This document shows positions 1 to 7,053 of a stretch of DNA of 36,029 bases, piece by piece. Source of the stretch: DAOTVY01 sp041082245 (GTDB lineage Bacteria; Chloroflexota; Chloroflexia; DTKN01); assembly GCA_041082245.1 (NCBI GenBank), contig JBDOIE010000218.1:1-36029 (forward strand), read 5' to 3'. A model generated the notes under the pieces. The model saw nothing but the letters and a program-made list of their open reading frames with translations. It did no database searches and was not told the origin of the DNA. The translations under genes and the position numbers were made by a program. Position 1 is the first letter of the stretch; each line of letters opens with the position of its first letter.

Positions 1-12
1 CCCCCCCCCCCC
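1..12. other. Poly-C run at window edge
   Basis: The first twelve bases are all C, followed by a further C-rich stretch just beyond the stop codon of the first gene. Such a homopolymer at the very edge may be a contig-end or sequencing artefact. It could also be one side of a GC-rich intergenic hairpin whose other half lies outside the window. Confidence 0.4.
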
Positions 13-29
13 GCGCCCCGATGCTTGCC

Positions 30-1307
30 TCAGGCACCCACCTCCGTAAGCGCCTGTTCAAAGATCTCCAGTGCTTCCTCCAGCTGCTCCCGGGTGACGA
101 TGAGCGGCGGGATCCAGCGGATCGTGTTGTCGTAGGGACCACACGTCAAGAGCAACAGCCCACGCTCCAGGCAAGCATGCACCACCGCCTTGGCCGTCGG
201 CTTGTCGGGGCTGCCGTCGGGCGCCGTGAATTCGGTGCCCACCATCAGGCCCAGCCCCCGCACGTCGCCGATGCGCGGATGGCGCGACTGGATGTCGCGC
301 AGGCGCTCCTTCAAGAACGCCCCCTGACGGGCGCTGTTCTCGATCAACCCTTCTTCCCGCATCACCCGGATCGTCTCTGCCGCTGCGGCGCAGGACACGG
401 CGTTCCCGCCGTATGTGCCGCCGTGCGTACCCGGCACCCACTTTTCCATCAGTTCGCGCCGGGCCGCGATGCCGCTGAGCGGGAACCCCGAGGCGATCCC
501 CTTGGCCATGACCATGATGTCGGGCACGATGTCAAAGTGCTCGAACGCGAACCATCGCCCGGTGCGCCCGAAGCCGCTCTGGACTTCATCCGCGATCAGG
601 AGCACCTGGAATTCGTCTGCGATTTTCCGCAGGCCGGGCAGGAAAGACGGCGGCGGGACGACATAGCCGCCCTCGCCGAGCACCGGTTCAACGAGGATCG
701 CCGCGGTCTCCGAGGGGTCGGTCTGGGTATAGAAGAGGTGGCGCAGTTCCTGGAGGCACCACTGCGCTGTCTCCTCGGGGCTCCAGCCGTAGCGGTAGGC
801 GTACGGGTACGGGGCCACGACCACCCCGGGCATCAGCGGCTGGTAACGGAGCCGGTAGATCGTCTTGCTGGTCGTGAGCGACATCGTGCCCACGGTGCGA
901 CCGTGGAAAGAGCCCTGGAAGACGACGATGTTCGGCCGGCCGGTGGCGTGGCGCGCCAATTTCACTGCGGCCTCGACCGCCTCCGCGCCGCTGTTCGAGA
1001 AGAAGAAGGTATCCAGGCTCGGCGGAACGACCTGCTGCAGTTCCGCGATCAGATCGAGCATCGGCCGATGGTACAGGATGTTCGCCTGCGCGTGGATGAT
1101 CCGCGCGCACTGCTCCTGTGCGGCGCGCACCACCCGCGGGTGGCAGTGCCCGGTGTTCGTCACCCCGATACCGCAGGTAAAGTCGATGTAGCGCCGGCCG
1201 CTTACGTCGTAGACGTAGATCCCCTCGGCCCGCTCTACCTCGATCTCGGTATAGCGTGGCCAAACGGGCGACATCGCCGCCTTTGCCTTTTCCGTTTCGA
1301 CCGCCAT
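30..1307 (-). CDS. Class III PLP aminotransferase (GABA/omega-amino acid type)
   Basis: A 425-residue fold-type I PLP enzyme of the class III (omega-amino acid:pyruvate or 2-oxoglutarate) aminotransferases. Visible hallmarks are NSGAEAVEAAVKLAR near residue 105 (PLP phosphate region), GSFHGRT near 132, EPVLGEGG near 207, the cofactor Asp240 in IADEVQSGFGRTG, and the Schiff-base lysine K269 in MAKG. Length is normal for GabT/ArgD-like enzymes. It is the last gene of the minus-strand run, 33 bases after the acetylpolyamine deacetylase, with the Shine-Dalgarno AAGGAGG before the ATG. Because a putrescine aminotransferase sits in the same run, a role as 4-aminobutyrate aminotransferase (GABA to succinate semialdehyde) is the natural inference. 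Acetylornithine, beta-alanine or other omega-amine substrates cannot be excluded by sequence alone. Confidence 0.85.
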   Translation of the reverse strand: MAVETEKAKAAMSPVWPRYTEIEVERAEGIYVYDVSGRRYIDFTCGIGVTNTGHCHPRVVRAAQEQCARIIHAQANILYHRPMLDLIAELQQVVPPSLDTFFFSNSGAEAVEAAVKLARHATGRPNIVVFQGSFHGRTVGTMSLTTSKTIYRLRYQPLMPGVVVAPYPYAYRYGWSPEETAQWCLQELRHLFYTQTDPSETAAILVEPVLGEGGYVVPPPSFLPGLRKIADEFQVLLIADEVQSGFGRTGRWFAFEHFDIVPDIMVMAKGIASGFPLSGIAARRELMEKWVPGTHGGTYGGNAVSCAAAAETIRVMREEGLIENSARQGAFLKERLRDIQSRHPRIGDVRGLGLMVGTEFTAPDGSPDKPTAKAVVHACLERGLLLLTCGPYDNTIRWIPPLIVTREQLEEALEIFEQALTEVGA

Positions 1308-1340
1308 CTTGACCTCCTTGTCGCAAATGGCCTCTACCGT

Positions 1341-2387
1341 TCAGATGTACGCGGCCTCCTGCCAGCCGCGCAGGAAGCGGACGACCAGTTCCCCGAGACT
1401 CTCCAGGTTATACCCTCCTTCGGTCACCAACAGGGTCGGAATGCGCAACGAGGCGATCCGCGCCGCCATGATACCATAGAAGCCGGGAGTCAGCGCAAAA
1501 TCGCCGATCGGGTCCCCCTGGCAGGTATCGAAACCGAGGGAAACGACCAGGAAACGCGGCGTGAACTCGGCCACTGCCCTCAGGGCCTGGTCCAGCACCC
1601 CGGCATACCGCTCGTCCGTCGTCCCCGGCGGGAGCGGGAAGTTCAGGTTGAAGCCAAGCCCCTCACCGGCCCCACGCTCTTCCGCATAGCCGCTGTAGAA
1701 GGGGTAATTGTATCGGGGGTCGGCGTGGATGGACACGTAGAGCACACGGTCGGTCTCGTAGAACATGCTCTGCGTTCCGTTCCCGTGGTGGTAATCCACA
1801 TCCAGGATCGCCACCGGCCCGTACCTGGAAAGGCGTTCGGCCGCGATGGCCGCGTTGTTCAGGTAGCAGTAGCCGCCGCACATGCTGCGCATCGCGTGGT
1901 GCCCGGGCGGCCGGCACAGGGCGACCGCATCACCGTAGCCTTCGAGGAGAAGCTCGGCCCCAGTGAGCGCGCACGCTGCGGCGGCAACGGCAGACTCGTA
2001 GGTCGTCGGGAGGATCGGGGTGTAGGTATCGAAGCAGAAAGCACCGGTTTGCGCCATGATGCTATCCGTGCGCACCGGCCACTGCTGCGTGAAAGGCCAT
2101 ACGCTCGGGAAGAGGACTTCCGCCGGTTGGCCCCGGGACTCGGCATCCATCATCGGCACGGAGTTTGCGGTGCGCAGGAACTCCAGGTACTCCGGGCAGT
2201 GCACACCCGTAAATGCCTCCTCCGGATAGCTCCGCGGTTCGATCACCTCGCCGAGCCCCGCCTCGACGACCGCGCGCAGCATGGCGCGCGCACGTTCCGG
2301 GACTTCGGTGGGTTCTGCCTTCCGGCCAAAATGGTACTGGAACGGCGGGGCGTGCTTTTCCTGCTGCGCAGAGTAGACGATGTACAT
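1341..2387 (-). CDS. aphA: Acetylpolyamine amidohydrolase / histone-deacetylase-family enzyme
   Basis: 348 residues, close to the 341 of characterised Mycoplana acetylpolyamine amidohydrolase. The arginase/deacetylase fold signatures are all present: paired general-base histidines in CRPPGHHA (H163, H164), GGYCYLNNAAIAAE near 171, zinc ligands D198 and H200 in LDVDYHHGNGTQ, zinc ligand D287 in LGFDT, and catalytic Tyr326 in EGGYN. It should hydrolyse the amide of N-acetylated putrescine, cadaverine or spermidine in the cytoplasm, releasing acetate and free polyamine. The ATG is preceded by TAGGAGGTG. It lies ten bases after livM, so it is probably translated from the same mRNA as the importer. 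Zinc-dependent deacetylases of this family are broad, so an acetoin-utilisation (AcuC) or other acyl-amine role is the alternative, but the polyamine neighbours favour the call. Confidence 0.85.
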   Translation of the reverse strand: MYIVYSAQQEKHAPPFQYHFGRKAEPTEVPERARAMLRAVVEAGLGEVIEPRSYPEEAFTGVHCPEYLEFLRTANSVPMMDAESRGQPAEVLFPSVWPFTQQWPVRTDSIMAQTGAFCFDTYTPILPTTYESAVAAAACALTGAELLLEGYGDAVALCRPPGHHAMRSMCGGYCYLNNAAIAAERLSRYGPVAILDVDYHHGNGTQSMFYETDRVLYVSIHADPRYNYPFYSGYAEERGAGEGLGFNLNFPLPPGTTDERYAGVLDQALRAVAEFTPRFLVVSLGFDTCQGDPIGDFALTPGFYGIMAARIASLRIPTLLVTEGGYNLESLGELVVRFLRGWQEAAYI

Positions 2388-2397
2388 CGTACACCTC

Positions 2398-3390
2398 CTA
2401 CCCCCGCACGGGCTGCCGAGCTGTGCGCCGGCGAACCCAGGTTTCGACGCGTTCGAGCAACTGCATGAGCCCTCCGGGGAAGAAGAGGATGATCGTGCAA
2501 ATGATCGCGCCCAGCAGCGTCAACCGCAGGATGTCGGCCACGCGCAGGAACTCGTTTCCGAAAACGATGATCGCCGAACCCAGGATCGGCCCGAAGAACG
2601 TGCCCACACCCCCGAGCTCGATCATCGCGATCGCCAGGAGGAAAGGCTCGATGCCCAGCGTGGTGGGCGAGATGTCGCCGAGGGTGTGTACGTAAAAACC
2701 CCCGGCGATGCCGGTCAGGAACGAAGAGAGCGCAAATACCTTCAGCCGCTCCCGGTAGAAGCTGACCCCAAGCGAGGTGGCAAACGCCTCCGCGTCGCGC
2801 AGGGCGACGAAAGCGAGCCCTGTCCGGGAATGCACCACGCGATAGAGGATATACTGCACCACCAGGAACGCCGCCAGGCAGAGGTAGTACGTGTGGATCT
2901 TTTCCGCGCCGGGGAAGAAAGGCGGAATGTCGTGCAGCCCCATCGCGCCGCCGGTGACCTCCCTTGTTTGCGTGAGGACGGAGGGCAGGGAGTCGGCGAA
3001 GATGAGCGTCAGGAGGGCGATGTAGATGCCTTTCAAGCGCAGCGCCGGCAGCCCGAGCAACAGCGTCACCACCGCGCACGTCGCAATCCCGCCGATCGGG
3101 ATGGTCAGCCATGGGGATATGCCATACATCTTCGCCAGGATCCCCGATACATACCCCCCGATCGCCAGGAAGCCGATGTTCCCCAGGGAGCTTACTCCGG
3201 CGTAGCCCATGAGGAGGTTCCAGTTCGAGGCCACAATCGACCAGATAAAGAACAAGGTGAAGAGGTGCAACATGTACGGGTTTCGTTGCCCTCCTACCAG
3301 CGGGTAAAGGAGCACGAAGACCAGCAAGATCCCGAGCGCGATCGTTCTCCACGTCAGTTTCTTGCTGCCGAGTTTCCGATCGTTGCTCAT
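2398..3390 (-). CDS. livM: Branched-chain amino acid-type ABC transporter permease LivM
   Basis: 330-residue inner-membrane permease of the HAAT (LivM) family, with many hydrophobic segments and the characteristic central loop containing GYAGVSSLGNIGFLAIGGYV, followed by GLPALRLKGIYIALLTLIFA. The reading frame stays open further upstream, but the true start is the ATG at 3390. It overlaps the livH stop in an ATGA arrangement, and the upstream translation is arginine-rich out-of-frame livH. It pairs with LivH to form the transmembrane channel of the importer encoded by the five liv genes here. The substrate is set by the binding protein and may be an amino acid, an amide or another small nitrogen compound. 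The neighbourhood hints at polyamine-related amides. Confidence 0.9.
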   Translation of the reverse strand: MSNDRKLGSKKLTWRTIALGILLVFVLLYPLVGGQRNPYMLHLFTLFFIWSIVASNWNLLMGYAGVSSLGNIGFLAIGGYVSGILAKMYGISPWLTIPIGGIATCAVVTLLLGLPALRLKGIYIALLTLIFADSLPSVLTQTREVTGGAMGLHDIPPFFPGAEKIHTYYLCLAAFLVVQYILYRVVHSRTGLAFVALRDAEAFATSLGVSFYRERLKVFALSSFLTGIAGGFYVHTLGDISPTTLGIEPFLLAIAMIELGGVGTFFGPILGSAIIVFGNEFLRVADILRLTLLGAIICTIILFFPGGLMQLLERVETWVRRRTARQPVRG

Positions 3391-4280
3391 AATCGGCCTC
3401 CCGCGATGCCCTGCGGCCGCAGGAGCAAGATGATCAAGAAGATCGCGAACCACACGGGCCAGACCCAGATCGGCGCGAGATACAGGCTCACGAGGCCCTC
3501 GACGATCCCCAGGATGGCTGCGGCGTAGATAGCGCCGGTGGTGCTCCCGAGCCCCCCGAAGGTGACGATGACGAATCCCTTCACCATCCATTCCCACCCT
3601 ACGTGAGGGGTCATATAGTACTTCGTGCCAAGGAGTACGCCGCTAAACCCGGTAGTCAAGAACGCGAGCGCAAAGGTTAGCGCGAACACCCGCTGGATGT
3701 CGATCCCCACGGCGAGCGCTCCAGGGACCGAGGCGGCCACCGCACGCATCGCCTGCCCGGTCCAGCTCCACTTCAGGAAGGCGTTGAGCAAGAGCACGGC
3801 CGCCACCACGACCACCACGAGCAACACATCGTGCCAGGTGGTGATGATCGGTCCGATGCGCAGGGTCCCCAACCCCGTCGTCGGATCGAACGGCACGAAG
3901 GGGGGAATCGCCTTCACCCGGGGACCGAACAGCTGCAGCAGGACGTTCTCCAGGAGGATCCCAAGGCCGAGCAGGAAGAGCACGGTGGAGAACTCCCAGT
4001 TCGGCTTTCGCAACAGGCTCCGGATGGTAGCGTGGTAGAGCAGCCACCCTGCGAGGAACAAGAGCGGAAGCGCGAGCAGCATACTCGGCAGGAGGCCCAG
4101 CCCGAACCGGCTCAGGAACATCCAGGTTAGATAGCCCCCGAGGAGAGCAATGACCCCGTGGGCAAAGTTAAAGACGCGGCTCACGCCGTAGATGATGCTG
4201 AGCCCCAAAGCCATGATCGCATACAACGAACCGGAGATCACTCCACTGGCGATGGCGTTGAGAAAGCGGTCCATCTCCAC
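3387..4280 (-). CDS. livH: Branched-chain amino acid-type ABC transporter permease LivH
   Basis: 297-residue integral membrane protein of the LivH family. The N-terminal signature GSLYAIMALGLSIIYG and the following FNFAHG are diagnostic. Roughly eight hydrophobic segments follow, with the EAA-like loop near GGLGSTTGAIYAA before the last helices. It is the permease partner of LivM, whose ATG overlaps its stop by four bases, which indicates translational coupling. It begins seven bases after livF. Two start codons are possible (residues 1 and 3), and both suit the upstream GGAG. Family knowledge assigns it to high-affinity uptake of hydrophobic amino acids or amides, and the actual ligand is not visible in the sequence. 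Confidence 0.9.
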   Translation of the reverse strand: MEMDRFLNAIASGVISGSLYAIMALGLSIIYGVSRVFNFAHGVIALLGGYLTWMFLSRFGLGLLPSMLLALPLLFLAGWLLYHATIRSLLRKPNWEFSTVLFLLGLGILLENVLLQLFGPRVKAIPPFVPFDPTTGLGTLRIGPIITTWHDVLLVVVVVAAVLLLNAFLKWSWTGQAMRAVAASVPGALAVGIDIQRVFALTFALAFLTTGFSGVLLGTKYYMTPHVGWEWMVKGFVIVTFGGLGSTTGAIYAAAILGIVEGLVSLYLAPIWVWPVWFAIFLIILLLRPQGIAGGRL

Positions 4281-4287
4281 CGCTCCT

Positions 4288-4986
4288 TCAGAAGTATGCG
4301 CGTTCGATCTCGCGGATATCCGCCTCGGAGACCGCGCGCTCGAACAGGATCTGCCCCTTTTTCATCAGGTAATAGCGGTGACACAGCGCCAACGCGTGCT
4401 GGATCTCCTGCTCCACGATCAGCACGGTGATCCCCGCTTCGCGGTTAATCCGTCCGATCGCTTCAAAGACCGCGCCCTTCAAGGCCGGCGACAGGCCGAT
4501 CGAAGGCTCGTCCACCAGCAGGAGGGAAGCGGCGCTCATCAGCCCTCGGGCGATCGCGACCATCCGGCTCTCCCCGCCGCTCAACGTGGAGCAGAGCTGG
4601 TTGCGGCGCTCTGCGAGCCGGGGAAAGATCTCGAAAACCAGCTCGAGGTTTTCCCTGATACGGGAACGCGCCCGCGAGTTGTACGCCCCAAGGCGGAGGT
4701 TCTCCTGCACGGTCATATCGGGGAAGAGATGCCGCTCCTCCGGGATATACGCCAGCCCACGGGCGACGATCTGGTGTGCGGGAAGCCCGCGGATTTCCTC
4801 ACCCCGAAAGCGGATCGAGCCCGAGTGCGCAGCGTGCAACCCTGCGATCACTTTGAGCAGCGTGCTTTTCCCGTGCCCGTTCGGCCCGAACAAGGCTACG
4901 ACCTCTCCCTCCTGGACGTTCAACGAAACCTCGCGCAGCACCTGCAGGTCCCCGTACGCCGCGCTGACTTCGTGCAGCTCAAGCAT
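4288..4986 (-). CDS. livF: ABC transporter ATP-binding protein LivF
   Basis: 232-residue ATPase of the Liv importer. It shows Walker A GPNGHGKST (near residue 34, with His in place of the more usual Ala), the ABC signature LSGGESRM, Walker B LLLVDEPSIGLSP and a switch histidine region after IVEQEI. The Ser-Ile-Gly-Leu-Ser after Walker B is typical of LivF rather than LivG. The start overlaps the end of livG by eight bases, consistent with coupled translation of the two ATPases. LivF and LivG should form the heterodimeric motor under LivH/LivM. Confidence 0.92.
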   Translation of the reverse strand: MLELHEVSAAYGDLQVLREVSLNVQEGEVVALFGPNGHGKSTLLKVIAGLHAAHSGSIRFRGEEIRGLPAHQIVARGLAYIPEERHLFPDMTVQENLRLGAYNSRARSRIRENLELVFEIFPRLAERRNQLCSTLSGGESRMVAIARGLMSAASLLLVDEPSIGLSPALKGAVFEAIGRINREAGITVLIVEQEIQHALALCHRYYLMKKGQILFERAVSEADIREIERAYF

Positions 4987-5698
4987 CGCGCGCCTCCGCC
5001 TTGTGCCCCAGGTAGACCTCTGCCACGCGGCTGTCGCAAGTGACTTCGGCCGGCTTCCCGATGCACAGCACGTGCCCGTCGTGGAGCACCATCATCCGGT
5101 GCGCGATCCCCGCCAGCACGTCCAGGAGGTGCTCGATGATGATGACCGTGATGCCGCGCTCCTGGTTGATCCGCCGCAGCAGTTCCAGGAAGCGCTGGAT
5201 CTCCACCAGAGAAAACCCGGCCATCGGCTCATCGAGCATCAGCAACCGACAGTTTGTCGCCAGGGCCGCACCGAGCATGACCAGTTTCGTGGAGTAGAGG
5301 TCCAGATTGCGCGCCGGGCTGCGGGCTTGCGGAGCTAGCCCCAGGAAGTCGAGCACCTCGTCCACGTGGTCGGTGCGCCCGGCACCGAACAGCGCCCCCA
5401 CACGGATGTTATCGTAGATGCTCAGCGAGTGAAAGGTGGCCGGGATCTGGAATGTGCGCGCGATGCCGCGCCGGCAGACCTGGTCGGGGCTCAGCCCCGT
5501 GATCTCGCTGCCGGCAAAGAAAATACGGCCAGCCGTGGGGCGGTAGAGGCCAGTGATGCAGTTGAACAGGGTCGATTTTCCCGCGCCGTTGGGCCCCACG
5601 ATCCCGAAGATCTCCCCTTCCTCCACCGAAAAGCTCACCTGCACCAGAGCCGCCAGTCTTCCGAAGTTCTTGGATACCCCGCGTGCCTCCAGGATCAT
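4979..5698 (-). CDS. livG: ABC transporter ATP-binding protein LivG
   Basis: 239-residue ATPase with Walker A GPNGAGKST, the LivG-typical segment RRGIARTFQIP, a Walker B at LLMLDEPMAG and the switch region IIIEHLLD. The signature region reads LYSTKLVMLGAAL rather than a canonical LSGGQ, which is odd: the Liv family normally has LSYGQQ/RLEIA here. ATP hydrolysis may therefore depend mostly on the LivF signature. The start at 5698 is chosen because MILEARGVSKNFG is the usual LivG N terminus and GAGGTGG lies just upstream. Translation further upstream would run through the hairpin and the livJ 3' end. A hairpin separates it from livJ. Confidence 0.88.
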   Translation of the reverse strand: MILEARGVSKNFGRLAALVQVSFSVEEGEIFGIVGPNGAGKSTLFNCITGLYRPTAGRIFFAGSEITGLSPDQVCRRGIARTFQIPATFHSLSIYDNIRVGALFGAGRTDHVDEVLDFLGLAPQARSPARNLDLYSTKLVMLGAALATNCRLLMLDEPMAGFSLVEIQRFLELLRRINQERGITVIIIEHLLDVLAGIAHRMMVLHDGHVLCIGKPAEVTCDSRVAEVYLGHKAEARDA

Positions 5699-5713
5699 CG
5701 CCCACCTCGTCTG

Positions 5714-5753
5714 CCTGCCCGTGGGCAAGGTGCAAGCCCTGCCCACGGGCAGG
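5714..5753 (-). repeat. Intergenic hairpin between livJ and livG
   Basis: An inverted repeat with arms 5714-5730 and 5737-5753 and a six-base loop. Fourteen outer pairs are perfect, followed by one mismatch. It starts nine bases after the livJ stop and ends 15 bases before the livG ATG, filling the gap up to the ribosome binding site. No T-run follows on the coding strand, so it does not look like a classical terminator. Its position between binding-protein gene and the membrane/ATPase genes suggests mRNA stabilisation or partial attenuation, giving more binding protein than translocator. Confidence 0.75.
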
Positions 5754-5762
5754 TTCCCGATC

Positions 5763-7004
5763 TCACTTGATCCAGGGCGGAATGTGGTAGTCGAACTGCT
5801 TGTAGCGCGGCGGATCCACAATCCGGCTTTCGCCCTCCCAGATCTGGTGCCAGACCACGGGCACCAGGTCCTCCGCCGGGATCACCGACTGGTCGTCCTG
5901 CGTGAACTTGTAGGTTCCGCAGAAGCCCTGATACGTGATGGAGCGGATGTTGTCGGCGACCTTCTTGTAACAGTCCACGCATCCCGCCTGCTCGACCGCT
6001 TTGACCCAGATGTCGAACCCGTCCCGCGTCGCGTAGGCATAGACCGCCTTGGGGGGCTCCCCGAAACGTCTCTGCCATCGCTCCGCGTACTCCGCGACGC
6101 CCGGGCCGATCAAAGCCACATCGGTGACCCAGAGGAGCCCCTCGGCCGCCTTGCCCGCCAGCTGGAGGAACTCCGGAATGGCGGGGGTGTACTGCATAAA
6201 GACGAGGGCGTTGATGCCGGTCTGCTCGAACCGCTGGCGGAACTGGATCATGAAGCGCGCGGCGTCGGTGGGATCGAGGTTCCAGAAGGTCACGTACGCC
6301 GGCTGGGCCGCTTCGATCTTGGAAAGGATCGGTCCCCACTCGACCACGCCGAACTGGGTCACTTCGTCGACCGCGATCTCGTACCCTTTCGCCTTGGCGC
6401 GATCACGGAACTCGTCCGCCGCCATGATGTTGTAAGCATAGTCCGCCTTGATGATCGCGATGCGCTTGTTCGGCGGCGTCCAGCCCATTTTCTGGGGGAT
6501 CTTTTCGAGCAGGTTCTCGGCCGCGTCCACCCCGTAGGCGACTTCGTTCGCGCAGTACTGGAAGACATTCCAGTACTCCGGGTTTTCCTTTACGGGTTTC
6601 GTGCACAGCGTCATCGCGTTGCAGTGGAGATACGGGACCTGCCGGCCGCCGAAGACGTGTGTATCGACGCCACCGTCGTCATAGCCGGTGATGATGGCAT
6701 CGACGCCGGCTCCCAGCAGACGCTCTCCCACGGCCTTGATCTTTTCCGCCTCCAGGCCGCCGACATCGCCCACGACCAGCTCCAGCGGCCGGCCGAGAAG
6801 CCCCCCGGCAGCGTTCTTTTCCTCGATCGCCAGTTCGAGCGCCATGCGCATCTGTTCGCCGTCGCTCGCGTACGGCCCGGTGAGAGGAATCGGCGCACCG
6901 ATCCGGATCGGCTTCGCCTTGGGTCCGCACGACGCCAGGAGTGGCGCCAGCAGCGCCAGGAGCACCAAGATGGCCCACGCTTTACGGAACCTATCGCCAC
7001 GCAT
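5763..7004 (-). CDS. livJ: Liv-type ABC transporter substrate-binding lipoprotein
   Basis: 413-residue periplasmic-binding-fold protein. The N terminus is a lipoprotein signal: basic MRGDRFRK, a hydrophobic stretch, then lipobox LAS-C with the modified cysteine at residue 26. The mature protein begins with the type-I receptor family pattern RIGAPIPLTGPYASDGEQM and continues with NAAGGLLGRPLELVVGD, diagnostic of the Leu/Ile/Val-binding (Peripla_BP_6) family. It should deliver ligand to LivHM. The divergent ligand cleft (GYDDGGVD near residue 107 instead of the usual GP-SS pattern) and the neighbouring amide and polyamine enzymes suggest a non-classical ligand. It has an ATG start with GGAGG upstream and follows the nitrilase by 49 bases. 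Confidence 0.88.
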   Translation of the reverse strand: MRGDRFRKAWAILVLLALLAPLLASCGPKAKPIRIGAPIPLTGPYASDGEQMRMALELAIEEKNAAGGLLGRPLELVVGDVGGLEAEKIKAVGERLLGAGVDAIITGYDDGGVDTHVFGGRQVPYLHCNAMTLCTKPVKENPEYWNVFQYCANEVAYGVDAAENLLEKIPQKMGWTPPNKRIAIIKADYAYNIMAADEFRDRAKAKGYEIAVDEVTQFGVVEWGPILSKIEAAQPAYVTFWNLDPTDAARFMIQFRQRFEQTGINALVFMQYTPAIPEFLQLAGKAAEGLLWVTDVALIGPGVAEYAERWQRRFGEPPKAVYAYATRDGFDIWVKAVEQAGCVDCYKKVADNIRSITYQGFCGTYKFTQDDQSVIPAEDLVPVVWHQIWEGESRIVDPPRYKQFDYHIPPWIK

Positions 7005-7053
7005 CGTGCACCTCCGCCGGTCTGCCTATTCGCCTCTCGCAGATTCTCTCCGT

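Noticed and set aside
21..2468. An 815-codon open frame on the plus strand antisense to the aminotransferase and deacetylase genes
   Set aside because: It has no recognisable domains, is biased toward Arg, His, Asp and Gly as expected for an antisense frame of GC-rich genes, and lies entirely over two well-supported genes on the other strand.
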